64,000 bases of DNA from the NCBI RefSeq assembly GCF_001591405.1, contig NZ_BCUV01000007.1, positions 682,001 through 746,000 of the forward strand. The letters run 5' to 3'. The stretch's first letter is position 1; every line of letters begins with the position of its first letter. The translations under genes and the position numbers were made by a program. Below, piece by piece: positions 25,980-35,315 of the stretch. The notes under the pieces are model-generated. The model was not told where the DNA came from. It made no database searches and saw only the letters and a list, made by a program, of their open reading frames with translations. This DNA comes from Janibacter terrae NBRC 107853 (GTDB lineage: Bacteria > Actinomycetota > Actinomycetes > Actinomycetales > Dermatophilaceae).

Positions 25980-26765
25980 ATGGATCTGCAGGAGATGCTC
26001 GACCGGGCCGGGACCGGCACCCTCCACGTCGAGGAGGGCTGGGGCCAGGGACGGGCCACCTACGGCGGCCTCGTCGCCGGGCTGGCCCTCGCCGCGCTGC
26101 GTGCGCAACTGCCGGACGCCCCTCCGCTGCGGCACCTCATGGTCAGCTTCGTCGCGCCGCTGGCGCCGGGGAGCGCCCGGGCCGAGGTGACGACGCTGCG
26201 CCGGGGCAAGAACGCCACCCAGGCGCAGGCGCACGTGGTGCAGGACGGCCAGGTCGTCGCGGCTGTGCTCGCCGCCTTCGGTCGGGAGCGCGAGTCCACG
26301 ATCTCGGTGCCGCACGAGAGCGGCGCGATGCCGGCGTTGCCCGCGCCGGAGACGATCGAGCCCTTCCCGCACGTCCCCGGCGCGTCGCCCGACTTCTTCC
26401 AGCACGTCGAGATGCGGTTGGCCGACGGCGGCTTCCCGTACACGGGCGTCGACACCTCGCACCTGCACGGCTTCATGCGCTTCCGGGAGGCGCCGCCGGG
26501 CTTCGACGAACGGCACTTCGTCAGCCTCGCCGACGCGTGGCCGCCCGCGGTCATCCAGATGCTGTCGCAGCCGGCCCCCGGCAGCAGCCTGACCTGGTCG
26601 CTCGAGATCACCGACGACGTCGCGGCCGAGCCCGACACCCACTGGGCCTACGCCGTGCGCACCGACCGCGCCGAGGGTGGCTACGCCCACACGGACGCGC
26701 GGATCTGGCACCCGGACGGGCGCCTCGTCGCGATCAGCCGGCAGACGGTGGCCGTCTTCGGCTGA
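25980..26765 (+). CDS. Acyl-CoA thioesterase-like protein (TesB/double hotdog)
   Basis: 261 residues forming two hotdog domains. N-terminal half: ATYGGLVAGLALAALRAQLP and RHLMVSFVAPLAPGSARAEVTTLRRGKNATQAQAHVVQDGQ in pieces typical of TesB-like acyl-CoA thioesterases. C-terminal half ends YAVRTDRAEGGYAHTDARIWHPDGRLVAISRQTVAVFG, the usual closing strand set. Likely hydrolyses acyl-CoA in the cytoplasm; chain length unknown. Confidence 0.86.
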   Translation: MDLQEMLDRAGTGTLHVEEGWGQGRATYGGLVAGLALAALRAQLPDAPPLRHLMVSFVAPLAPGSARAEVTTLRRGKNATQAQAHVVQDGQVVAAVLAAFGRERESTISVPHESGAMPALPAPETIEPFPHVPGASPDFFQHVEMRLADGGFPYTGVDTSHLHGFMRFREAPPGFDERHFVSLADAWPPAVIQMLSQPAPGSSLTWSLEITDDVAAEPDTHWAYAVRTDRAEGGYAHTDARIWHPDGRLVAISRQTVAVFG

Positions 26766-26795
26766 GCGGCGCGGTCACGCCGGGACCACCGACGA

Positions 26796-26839
26796 CACGA
26801 CGAAGGAGCGCGACCCGTGGGTCGCGCTCCTTCGTCGTG
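26796..26839. terminator. Long bidirectional terminator hairpin
   Basis: Perfect 21-bp inverted repeat (arms 26796-26816 and 26819-26839, two-base centre) between the converging thioesterase and DEAD-box helicase genes. This is the strongest hairpin I found in the window. Confidence 0.85.
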
Positions 26840-26849
26840 CGGCGTGGGG

Positions 26850-28367
26850 TCAGCGGTTGCGGCCGCTGCTGCTGGAGCTGAAGGCCACGACGCTGCCGCC
26901 GCGGCTGCCACCCTGGCGGGCGGACCCGCCGCCCTGGCCACCGGAGCGACGCTGGCCGCCCGAGGCGCCGCGCGACTGACCGCCGCCGGAGCCGCCACGG
27001 CCCTGGCCGGAGCCGCCGCCGTTGCGGTTGCGCCCGGCACCGCCGCGCTCACCGCGCTGACGCTGGCCGTCCTGGCCGCCCTGGCCGCTGCGGGACTGGC
27101 CGCCACGGCCACCACCGCGGGAGCCCCCCTTCGCCCCGCCCTGCTGCTGCGGGACGTCGGCGACGAAGCCACCGGGGAAGGTCCGCTCGCCCGGGGCCAG
27201 CTCCGCGAGGAGCTCGTGCCCGACGGCGACGCGGGTGGTGGTGGGCTTGATGCCGGCCTTGCGGGTGAGGTCGCGGACGTCGCGGACCTGCTCGTCCGTC
27301 ATCAGCGTGACGACGGTGCCCTCGGCACCGGCGCGGGCCGTGCGACCGGAGCGGTGCAGGTAGGCCTTGTGCTCGACCGGCGGGTCGGCGTGGATGACGA
27401 GCGAGACGTCGTCGACGTGGATGCCGCGGGCGGCGATGTCGGTCGCGACGAGGGTCTGCGCGCTGCCGGAGTGGAAGGCCTCCATCGTCCGGGTGCGCGC
27501 GCCCTGGCTGAGGTTGCCGTGCAGCTCGACCGCGGGGACACCGGCGGCGTTGAGCTGGCGGGCCATCTTCTTGGCGCGGTGCTTGGTGCGGGTGAAGACG
27601 ACCTTGCGACCCGGCGCGGCGACGAGGTCGGTGAGGACCGGGAGGTGGTCGTCGTTCCTGATGTGCAGGACGTGGTGGGTCATCTTCGCGACCGGCGACT
27701 GCGCCGAGTCGGCCTCGTGGGTGACCGGCTGCTCGAGGTAGCGCTTGACGATCTGGTTGATCGCGCCGTCGAGGGTCGCGGAGAAGAGCATCCGCTGGCT
27801 GCCGCGCGGGGTCTTGTCGAGGATGCGCTTCACGCCCGGCAGGAAGCCGAGGTCGGCCATGTGGTCGGCCTCGTCGAGGATCGTGATCTCGATCCCGGAG
27901 AGGTCGACGTGGCCCTGCTGCATGAGGTCCTCGAGACGGCCCGGGCAGGCGACGACGACGTCGACGCCGCGCGCGATGGCCTGGACCTGCGGGTTCTGGC
28001 CGACACCGCCGAAGACGGTGCGGCTGCGCATGCCCAGGACGGAGGCGAAGGGAGCCAGCACGTCATCGATCTGCGTCGCCAGCTCGCGGGTCGGCACGAG
28101 GATCAGGGCACGGGGGCGCTTGGGCTGCGGGCGCCGGTTGGCCTCGGCCAGGCGGGCGAGCATCGGCAGGACGAAGGCCAGGGTCTTGCCCGAGCCGGTG
28201 CGGCCGCGGCCGAGGACGTCCCGGCCGGCGAGGGAGTCCGGCAGCGTCGCTGCCTGGATCGGGCTGGGGATGGTGATGCCGTCCTGCTCGAGGATCGAGG
28301 TCAGGGCGGTGGGCACGCCGAGGTCGGCGAAGGTGTTGGTCACGAAGGGTGCTCCAGACGGAGTCAT
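26850..28367 (-). CDS. DEAD-box RNA helicase with RGG-rich tail
   Basis: 505 residues from ATG 28367. ATP-dependent RNA unwinding, likely in ribosome assembly, mRNA turnover or cold adaptation. Motifs in order: Q-motif region (TFADLGVP, IPSPIQAATLP), GRTGSGKT (I), PTRELATQ (Ia), LDEADHMAD (II), FSATL (III), TDIAARGIHVDD (V), HRSGRTARAG (VI). From ~400 the tail is a Gly/Arg/Ser/Gln low-complexity RNA-binding region with many RGG-like triplets. The 5' leader is long (~115 bases from a TACACT at 28491-28496). Confidence 0.92.
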   Translation of the reverse strand: MTPSGAPFVTNTFADLGVPTALTSILEQDGITIPSPIQAATLPDSLAGRDVLGRGRTGSGKTLAFVLPMLARLAEANRRPQPKRPRALILVPTRELATQIDDVLAPFASVLGMRSRTVFGGVGQNPQVQAIARGVDVVVACPGRLEDLMQQGHVDLSGIEITILDEADHMADLGFLPGVKRILDKTPRGSQRMLFSATLDGAINQIVKRYLEQPVTHEADSAQSPVAKMTHHVLHIRNDDHLPVLTDLVAAPGRKVVFTRTKHRAKKMARQLNAAGVPAVELHGNLSQGARTRTMEAFHSGSAQTLVATDIAARGIHVDDVSLVIHADPPVEHKAYLHRSGRTARAGAEGTVVTLMTDEQVRDVRDLTRKAGIKPTTTRVAVGHELLAELAPGERTFPGGFVADVPQQQGGAKGGSRGGGRGGQSRSGQGGQDGQRQRGERGGAGRNRNGGGSGQGRGGSGGGQSRGASGGQRRSGGQGGGSARQGGSRGGSVVAFSSSSSGRNR

Positions 28368-28704
28368 GATGCTTCGGTTCTGCCCGGCGCGGGAGCCAGC
28401 CTGCGGCAACGCAGGGGACGATCGCGGCGCGATGGCATCGGTGCAATCAAAGAAGCAGCTCGCTGCAGAACTGGGCGGCTGCTGTGTCGAGTGTAGCGGG
28501 CGAAGGGGGCGGTCCTGACCACGGGGTGGCCGGACGGTTGTGTGTTCAAGTGGTAGCTGAGGGGACCGGCGCATGCTCAGAGGGCGCTGCCGGCATGAGG
28601 GACTACCGGTTCAACGCACAACCTGACCAGTCATGCAGCTGCGGTTCAGCTACGACCCGACGAGGTGAGCTGACACCCCCTTCGACCGAGCTCAGGGTGA
28701 CCAC
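28368..28704. promoter_or_regulatory. Helicase 5' leader/promoter region and upstream spacer without a clear gene
   Basis: Minus-strand TACACT (plus-strand 28491-28496) is the best -10 for the helicase and gives an untranslated leader of ~115 bases. The leader can fold locally: GCAGCGAGCTGC (minus) is a short hairpin followed by TTCTTTG. Bases 28510-28704 between that promoter and the small plus-strand gene show no convincing coding pattern and are less GC-rich than their surroundings. Two 9-mer copies lie here (28501, 28676). Confidence 0.4.
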
Positions 28705-28965
28705 ATGACGCACCGGACCCGCCCCGTCCCCGACCACACCGCCGAGCTGACCGCCCTGCGCGCGAGGCTCTACTCACCGGAGCTGAGCCCGCTCGAGGCA
28801 GCCGGGATGCTCGCCGCCGTAGAGCTGCTCCGCCGGCACGAGCAGGGCAGCTTCGAGATCTGCCAGAACCCGAGCAGCGTCGCGCTCGTGCGGCTGTGTC
28901 TCGGGCGGCGCTTCGAGCTCGTGCACGACGAGGACGAGGAGTGCACCTGCTGCTGCCACGACTGA
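28705..28965 (+). CDS. Small acidic protein with C-terminal Cys/His cluster
   Basis: 86 residues from ATG 28705. Third codon positions are almost all G or C, as in real genes here. The body is helical (ELTALRARLYSPELSPLEAAGMLAAVELLRRH), and it ends DEDEECTCCCHD, an acidic stretch with four Cys and one His that could bind a metal. No recognised family. It lies between the helicase promoter and the converging gdhA end. Existence likely, function unknown. Confidence 0.55.
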   Translation: MTHRTRPVPDHTAELTALRARLYSPELSPLEAAGMLAAVELLRRHEQGSFEICQNPSSVALVRLCLGRRFELVHDEDEECTCCCHD

Positions 28966-29009
28966 CGTCGACAGCCAGCCGCAGTTCGTAGCGCGCGAGG
29001 GGCGGTCGA

Positions 29010-30404
<1,395 letters not shown>

Positions 30405-30474
30405 TTAGCCGGGCAGGCACGAGGGGGTCGCAGGCGTTCTGCAGGTGAGAAGGGGTCCGTGGCAGGGTTGGGGC

Positions 30475-30789
30475 ATGAGCACCCAGGTGAGCCGCCAGTC
30501 CGGTCCGGACCGCTTCGAGATCACGAGCGAAGGGAAGGCGGCCGGGTTCGCGCAGTTCGCCGACCACGACGGGCGCCGGGTCTTCTTCCACACCGAGATC
30601 GACGAGGAGTTCGGCGGGCAGGGCCTCGCCGGCACCGTCGTCGAGCAGGCCGTCGCGGCCACCCGCGCGGAAGGTCTGACCGTCGTCCCCGTCTGCCCCT
30701 ACGTCAAGAAGTGGCTCGGCAAGCACCCCGAGCACGGCGACATCACCTCGCAGCCCACCCCGGCGGACCTCGCCGCGATCGACGCGTGA
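30475..30789 (+). CDS. GNAT-like N-acetyltransferase, YjdJ-type
   Basis: 104 residues. Compact acetyltransferase of the short YjdJ type: FFHTEIDEEFGGQGLAGTVVEQAVAATRAEGLTVVPVCPYVKKWLGKHPEH in sequence blocks, with the acetyl-CoA loop EFGGQGLAG and the PVCPYVKKWL ending that defines this family. Substrate unknown. ATG 30475; it is followed with a four-base overlap by the exonuclease gene. Confidence 0.85.
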   Translation: MSTQVSRQSGPDRFEITSEGKAAGFAQFADHDGRRVFFHTEIDEEFGGQGLAGTVVEQAVAATRAEGLTVVPVCPYVKKWLGKHPEHGDITSQPTPADLAAIDA

Positions 30790-31697
30790 GGGTCGCGACC
30801 TTCAACATCAACGGCATCCGGGCGGCGCAGCGCAGGGGGTTCGAGACCTGGCTCGCCGAGCGCCGGCCCGACGTCGTCGCCCTGCAGGAGGTCCGCTGCC
30901 CACCCGAGCAGCTGCCGAGCGGGGTCTTCGGCGACCACCACCTGGCCTACGAGCCGGGCCACATCGCCGGCCGCAACGGCGTCGCCGTCCTCACCCGCAC
31001 CCGCCCCGCGGCCGTGCGCACCTGGGACGGCGAGGTCCTGGTGCGCGCCCCCGGCGAGGAGCACCTGCACACCGAGCCCTCCCCGCCCGGCACGATGGCG
31101 CGCGGGTTGTCCCCCTTCGCCTCGGAGGGGCGGTACATCGAGGTCGACCTCGCCGACGCTCCCGTGACCGTCGCGTCGTTGTACCTGCCGAAGGGGGGCC
31201 TGCCCGCACACCTGCAGAAGCCCGGTGGGCGTGAGGTCCCCGACGGCGGCGCGAGGTACCAACGCAAGATGCGCTTCCTCGCCTCCTTCGCCCGACAGCT
31301 CGACCGCTCCCGCAAGGCGGCCCGCGCCGCCGGTCGGGAGTTCCTGCTCCTCGGCGACCTCAACATCGCGCACACGCCCCAGGACCTCACCAACTGGCGC
31401 AGCAGCAGCAGGTCAGAGGGGTTCCTGCCCGAGGAGCGCGAGTGGTTCTCCTCGATCGTCTCGCCGCGCACCCTCGTCGACGTCGTCCGCGCGCAGCACC
31501 CCGACGCGTCCGGCCCGATGTCGTGGTGGTCGTGGATGGGCGGGGCCTTCGACCGGGACACCGGCTGGCGGATCGACTACCACCTGGCGACGCCCGGCCT
31601 GGCCCGGCGAGCCGTGACCGCCGGGACCGACCGCCCGGCGAGCGGTCCCGAGCGGGTGAGCGACCACGCCGCGGTCGTCGTGGACTACGCGGACTGA
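30786..31697 (+). CDS. xth: Exodeoxyribonuclease III / AP endonuclease
   Basis: 303 residues from GTG 30786 (GTGA overlap). Endonuclease-exonuclease-phosphatase fold acting at abasic sites and 3' ends in base excision repair. Conserved: VATFNINGIRAAQRRG, VVALQEVRCP (catalytic Glu), LLLGDLNIAHTP (Asp-Asn), WSWMGGAFDRDTGWRIDYHLATPGL and VSDHAAVVVDY (Asp-His). A Fpg/Nei glycosylase gene lies 2 kb further on, so two base-excision genes share the neighbourhood. A REP-like element starts at the base after the stop. Confidence 0.93.
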   Translation: MRVATFNINGIRAAQRRGFETWLAERRPDVVALQEVRCPPEQLPSGVFGDHHLAYEPGHIAGRNGVAVLTRTRPAAVRTWDGEVLVRAPGEEHLHTEPSPPGTMARGLSPFASEGRYIEVDLADAPVTVASLYLPKGGLPAHLQKPGGREVPDGGARYQRKMRFLASFARQLDRSRKAARAAGREFLLLGDLNIAHTPQDLTNWRSSSRSEGFLPEEREWFSSIVSPRTLVDVVRAQHPDASGPMSWWSWMGGAFDRDTGWRIDYHLATPGLARRAVTAGTDRPASGPERVSDHAAVVVDYAD

Positions 31698-31736
31698 CCC
31701 TTCGCGACGGTTGCTTCGCGACCTCCTCAGGGAGCG
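31698..31736 (+). repeat. REP-like palindromic element, copy 1
   Basis: 39 bp starting at the base after the xth stop codon. Central near-palindrome GGTTGCTTCGCGACC between flanks CCCTTCG and CTCAGGGAGCG. Differs at three positions from copy 2 at 55661. Confidence 0.75.
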
Positions 31737-31741
31737 GTGGT

Positions 31742-31747
31742 TAAGTT
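31742..31747 (+). promoter_or_regulatory. -10 element of leaderless ArsC-like mRNA
   Basis: TAAGTT six bases before the ATG at 31754, directly after the REP-like element. Confidence 0.5.
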
Positions 31748-31753
31748 GGCCCC

Positions 31754-32110
31754 ATGAGTGACGTCACCGTGCTGCACAACCCGAAGTGCTCGACCTCCCG
31801 CGCCGCCGTCGAGGCCGTCGACGCCGCCGGCACGCAGGCCGAGGTCGTCCAGTACCTCAAGGAGCCCCTCGACGAGGCGGCCCTGCGCGAGCTCATCGGC
31901 AAGCTCGAGGACGAGCCGACCGACCTCGTGCGCCGCGACTCCTTCTTCAAGGAGCAGGGCCTGACCGACGCCGACGTCGCGACCGTCGACCAGGTCGTCG
32001 CCGTGCTCGTGGAGCACCCGCGCCTCATGCAGCGCCCGGTGCTCGTCAAGGGCGATGTCGCGATCATCGGCCGCCCCAAGGAGCGGGTCGCGCCCTTCCT
32101 CGCCGGCTGA
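31754..32110 (+). CDS. ArsC-like thioredoxin-fold reductase (arsenate reductase family)
   Basis: 118 residues, the usual glutaredoxin-coupled ArsC length. Active-site Cys12 in LHNPKCSTSRAAV; LVRRDSFFKEQGL and HPRLMQRPVLVKGDVAIIGRPKERV carry the family Arg and the cis-Pro region. Similar to ArsC/YffB-type proteins; with no ars operon nearby, arsenate as substrate is not assured. Converges on the monooxygenase gene with a seven-base gap. Confidence 0.86.
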   Translation: MSDVTVLHNPKCSTSRAAVEAVDAAGTQAEVVQYLKEPLDEAALRELIGKLEDEPTDLVRRDSFFKEQGLTDADVATVDQVVAVLVEHPRLMQRPVLVKGDVAIIGRPKERVAPFLAG

Positions 32111-32117
32111 GCGACGC

Positions 32118-32435
32118 TCAGACCTGCAGCTCGCCCATCTCGTCCCAGCCGGTCCCCTCGACGGTGCGGCTGATGATGCGGGGCGTCTCGGCGAGGGTCG
32201 GGCGCATCGCCTCGAGCCCCTGGGCGAAGTGGTCGCTCGTCACGTGCGCCTCGCCCGCGTCGTCCTGGAAGGCCTCGACGAGCACCCACTCGTCATCGGC
32301 CTCGATGCTGCGGCTCCACTCGAAGAAGATGTTGCCCGGCTCGGCCCGCGTGGCCTCGGTGAACTCCCGGACGATCTGCGGGAAGCGCTCCGTGTACTCG
32401 GGCTTGGTGCGGTACTTCACGACGATGAGGATCAT
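32118..32435 (-). CDS. Putative quinol monooxygenase (ABM domain)
   Basis: 105 residues, a single dimeric alpha/beta barrel domain of the antibiotic biosynthesis monooxygenase/YgiN family: ILIVVKYRTKPEYTERF, EPGNIFFEWSRSIEADDEWVLVEAFQDD and HVTSDHFAQGLEAM. Members oxidise quinols or small aromatics without cofactor. TAGCGT lies six bases before the ATG (leaderless). Confidence 0.85.
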   Translation of the reverse strand: MILIVVKYRTKPEYTERFPQIVREFTEATRAEPGNIFFEWSRSIEADDEWVLVEAFQDDAGEAHVTSDHFAQGLEAMRPTLAETPRIISRTVEGTGWDEMGELQV

Positions 32436-32441
32436 GCGCCC

Positions 32442-32447
32442 ACGCTA
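32442..32447 (-). promoter_or_regulatory. -10 element of leaderless monooxygenase mRNA
   Basis: TAGCGT on the minus strand, six bases before the ATG at 32435. Confidence 0.5.
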
Positions 32448-32487
32448 GCCCGCCGGGTCGACGGCAGTGCTCGAGCGCAACCTCCCC

Positions 32488-32493
32488 TAGGCT
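32488..32493 (+). promoter_or_regulatory. -10 element of leaderless App1-like phosphatase mRNA
   Basis: TAGGCT seven bases before the ATG at 32501. Confidence 0.5.
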
Positions 32494-32500
32494 CGGCCCC

Positions 32501-33562
32501 ATGCCGCGACCGCACGCAGCCGCGATCATCGAGGACGCCTGGCACCGTCAGCTGGCCGGCGCCATGCGCCGACGGGGCTGGGGCACCCGCGTCCTCGCCT
32601 TCACCGGCTACGGCAGCACCGAGCGCGTCCGCGTCCTCGGCCGGGTCCTGATGACCCGTCGCCCGTACGCACCGGCCGCCGCGGACGCCCGGGCGACGTG
32701 GCTCGAGCTGCGCACCGCCGACAGCGAGCGAAGGGGGTGGCGCGCCTTCTTCACCACGCCGGCCGGTGGCGAGCCGGTCACCGTGCGCATCGGCGAGCGC
32801 GAGTACCGCACCCGGTCCGACCGCTCCGGGCTGCTCGACCTGACGATCACCGGCCACGGCCTGGAGCCCGGCTGGCACGACCTGCAGATCGTCTCCCCGC
32901 GGGCGGCGGACACGACGGCGGCGGTCTTCGTCGTCGGGCAGGGGCAGACCTTCGGCATCGTCTCCGACATCGACGACACGATCATCACGACGACGATGCC
33001 GCGACCGATGATCGCCGCGTACAACACCTTCTTCCGCCACGAGGGCACCCGCCGTCCCGTGCCGGGCATGGCGACGATGTACCGCGAGCTGCTCGCCGAG
33101 CACCCGGGTGCCCCGATCGTCTACGTCTCGACCGGCGCGTGGAACGCGGTGCCGTCCCTCACCCGCTTCCTCCGGCGCTCGGGCTACCCCCTCGGCCCGA
33201 TGCTCATGACCGACTGGGGCCCGACCAACACCGGCTGGTTCCGCTCCGGTCGTGACCACAAGCGCGCCTGCCTGCACCGGCTCGCCCGCGAGCTGCCCGA
33301 CGTGCGCTGGCTGCTCATCGGCGACGACGGGCAGCACGACCCGAGCATCTACGGTGAGTTCGCCGAGCAGCTGCCCGAGCGGGTGCGCGCCATCGGCATC
33401 CGCACGCTGTCGGCGACCGAGCAGCTGCTGAGCCACTTCACGCCGATCGCGACCGACGACTACGCGCAGCACGTCGGCGTCGAGCTGCCGGTGTGCCACG
33501 CGAGCGACGGCTACACGATGCTCGAGCAGCTGCGCGAGTCCCTCGGGGCGACCCGTGCCTGA
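32501..33562 (+). CDS. App1-type phosphatidate phosphatase domain protein (DUF2183)
   Basis: 353 residues. N-terminal beta-rich part (~1-145), then the catalytic domain conserved with yeast App1: FGIVSDIDDTIITT (DxDxT nucleophile motif), VYVSTGAWNAVPSLTRFLRR, DHKRACLHRLARELPDVRWLLIGDDGQHDPSIYGEFAEQ in pieces. Predicted to dephosphorylate phosphatidic or lysophosphatidic acid; no signal peptide. The glycosylase start overlaps its 3' end by eight bases. Confidence 0.87.
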   Translation: MPRPHAAAIIEDAWHRQLAGAMRRRGWGTRVLAFTGYGSTERVRVLGRVLMTRRPYAPAAADARATWLELRTADSERRGWRAFFTTPAGGEPVTVRIGEREYRTRSDRSGLLDLTITGHGLEPGWHDLQIVSPRAADTTAAVFVVGQGQTFGIVSDIDDTIITTTMPRPMIAAYNTFFRHEGTRRPVPGMATMYRELLAEHPGAPIVYVSTGAWNAVPSLTRFLRRSGYPLGPMLMTDWGPTNTGWFRSGRDHKRACLHRLARELPDVRWLLIGDDGQHDPSIYGEFAEQLPERVRAIGIRTLSATEQLLSHFTPIATDDYAQHVGVELPVCHASDGYTMLEQLRESLGATRA

Positions 33563-34415
33563 GCTGCCGGAGGTCCAGCGGCTCGTCGACGTGCTCGGCG
33601 AGCGGCTCTCCGGCCTGGCCGTCGAGCGCCTGGAGCTCGCGTCCTTCTCCGTGCTCAAGACCTTCGACCCGCCGCCGCAGGCGCTCGAGGGCGCCCCCGT
33701 CGACGGGGTCCACCGCCACGGCAAGTTCATCGACATCGACTGCGACGGGACGCACCTCGTCATCCACCTGGCCCGCGCCGGCTGGATCCGCTGGTCCGAC
33801 GAGCTGCCCGGCACACCGCTGCGCCCCGGCAAGTCGCCGATCGCGCTGCGGGTGCGGCTCGTCGACGGGTCCGGCTTCGACGTCACCGAGGCGGGGACCA
33901 AGAAGTCCCTCGCCGCCTACCTCGTGCGCGACGTCCAGGAGGTCCCCGGGATCGCCCGCCTGGGACCCGACCCGCTCTCCGGAGAGCTGACCCGCGAGGC
34001 CTTCGGTGCCCTCCTCGCCGGCCGCAAGACGCAGATCAAGGGGGTGCTGCGCGACCAGTCGCTCATCGCCGGCGTCGGCAACGCCTACTCCGACGAGGTC
34101 CTGCACGCGGCCCGGCTGTCCCCCTTCGCCCTGGCGTCGTCGCTGACGGAGGAGGAGGTCGACACGCTCCACGAGGCGCTGCGCACGACCCTCACCGACG
34201 CGATCGCCGCCGCGTCGGGCAAGGCCGCGGCGGAGCTCAAGGACGCCAAGCGCTCGGGGATGCGGGTGCACGGGCGCACCGGCGAGGCGTGCCCGGTCTG
34301 CGGTGACGTCGTGCGCGAGGTGAGCTTCGCCGACCGCTCGCTGCAGTACTGCGCCACCTGCCAGACGGGCGGCAAGCCGCTCGCGGACCGGCGCACGAGC
34401 AAGTTCCTCAAGTAG
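33555..34415 (+). CDS. Fpg/Nei-family DNA glycosylase/AP lyase
   Basis: 286 residues from GTG 33555. After Met removal the protein begins with catalytic Pro, then Glu (PELPEVQRLVD). Base excision of oxidised bases with strand cleavage. VHRHGKFIDIDCDG holds the family Lys; the H2TH region is KGVLRDQSLIAGVGNAYSDEVLHAA; a four-Cys zinc finger closes the protein (CPVCGD ... YCATCQTGGKP). The sequence seems closer to the actinobacterial Nei2-like or Fpg2-like group than to MutM, so no symbol is given. GAGC-rich overlap suggests coupling to the upstream phosphatase. Confidence 0.88.
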   Translation: MPELPEVQRLVDVLGERLSGLAVERLELASFSVLKTFDPPPQALEGAPVDGVHRHGKFIDIDCDGTHLVIHLARAGWIRWSDELPGTPLRPGKSPIALRVRLVDGSGFDVTEAGTKKSLAAYLVRDVQEVPGIARLGPDPLSGELTREAFGALLAGRKTQIKGVLRDQSLIAGVGNAYSDEVLHAARLSPFALASSLTEEEVDTLHEALRTTLTDAIAAASGKAAAELKDAKRSGMRVHGRTGEACPVCGDVVREVSFADRSLQYCATCQTGGKPLADRRTSKFLK

Positions 34416-35144
34416 TCAGTCCGCGGTGATGAGCCGCCACGCCGAGCGGATGTGCGCCTCGGTGACCGCGGCGGCCCGGTCCGGGTCGCCGGCGGTGACC
34501 GCCTCGAGGATCGCCCGGTGGTCGGCGCACAGCTTGTCCGCGACGTCCTCCCACGTCCCGACGGAGCGGAAGGCGTCGAGGATCGGCAGGCGCATCGACT
34601 CGCGGATCGCGGCGGTGAAGTCGCGGGCCAGGTGGTTGCCGGCCGCGCGGGCGAGCAGCACGTGGAAGGCGGTGTCGCAGTCGTTGAAGCGACCGCGGTC
34701 GACCTGCGGGTCCTCCATCGCCTCGAGCAGACGCTCCATCTCCGCGAGGTGCTCGGCGCTCGCGTGGGTGGCGGCCAGGCGCACGCTGAGCGTCTCGAGT
34801 GCGACGCGCACCTCCAGGACGTCGGGCAGCGGGAAGTTCGCCAGCGCCACGTGGAGCCGCAGCAGCCTCCCGAGCGCACCACTCGGCACCGCGGTGATCG
34901 TCGTACCACCGGCCCCGCCCGCTCCGACGGCGGAGCGCACGACGCCCTGGGCCTCGAGCGTGCGGACGGCCTCACGCACCGCGGCCCGGCCGACGTCGAG
35001 CATCTTCGCCAGCTCCCGCTCGGCCGGCAGGGTGTCGCCGACGTTGAGGCGACCGTCGAGGATCCGGGCGTCGACCCACTCGAGCACGACCTCGTAGGCC
35101 TTGAGGCCCGGCGTGCCCCGGTCGGGGGCGGGAGCGTCCGTCAC
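34416..35144 (-). CDS. lldR: FadR-type GntR regulator of L-lactate use (LldR-like)
   Basis: 242 residues from GTG 35144; GTG 35150 is an alternative two codons upstream. N-terminal winged helix (GDTLPAERELAKMLDVGRAAVREAVRTLEAQGVV), then the all-helical FadR C-terminal domain with metal/ligand positions (EVRVALETLSVRLAA, FNDCDTAFHVLLARAAGN, DHRAILEAVTAGD). Divergent from lctP-lutABC and flanked by three TGGTCCGACCA-type operators, which match the FadR-group half-site TGGT/ACCA. Expected to repress the lactate operon and itself, relieved by lactate. Confidence 0.88.
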   Translation of the reverse strand: MTDAPAPDRGTPGLKAYEVVLEWVDARILDGRLNVGDTLPAERELAKMLDVGRAAVREAVRTLEAQGVVRSAVGAGGAGGTTITAVPSGALGRLLRLHVALANFPLPDVLEVRVALETLSVRLAATHASAEHLAEMERLLEAMEDPQVDRGRFNDCDTAFHVLLARAAGNHLARDFTAAIRESMRLPILDAFRSVGTWEDVADKLCADHRAILEAVTAGDPDRAAAVTEAHIRSAWRLITAD

Positions 35145-35182
35145 GAGCACAGGATGGCACGCCCGGGCAGCCGACGGACAGA

Positions 35183-35275
35183 TGGTCGGACCATTCATGA
35201 GAGAGATTGGTCCGACCATTGACTCGGGCCCTCCCGGGGCTCTATCATCGTCCCACCCGGGCAATGGTCCGACCA
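35183..35275. promoter_or_regulatory. lctP promoter with three LldR operators
   Basis: Three 11-bp cores: TGGTCGGACCA at 35183-35193, TGGTCCGACCA at 35208-35218, and TGGTCCGACCA at 35265-35275 inside a 17-bp perfect palindrome (35262-35278). The lctP promoter fits between the last two: -35 TTGACT (35219-35224), 18-base spacer, -10 TATCAT (35243-35248). Operators thus abut the -35 and cover the early transcribed region, allowing repression, possibly with looping. The first core lies toward the lldR promoter. Confidence 0.85.
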
Positions 35276-35315
35276 TTGCTGGCTCCCCGCCCGACGACGT
35301 GCACCGGAGGACGAG

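Noticed and set aside
28484-28708. 74-codon plus-strand frame before the Cys-rich protein
   Set aside because: No ribosome binding site, mixed third-position composition and no protein-like pattern; it mostly covers the helicase promoter region.
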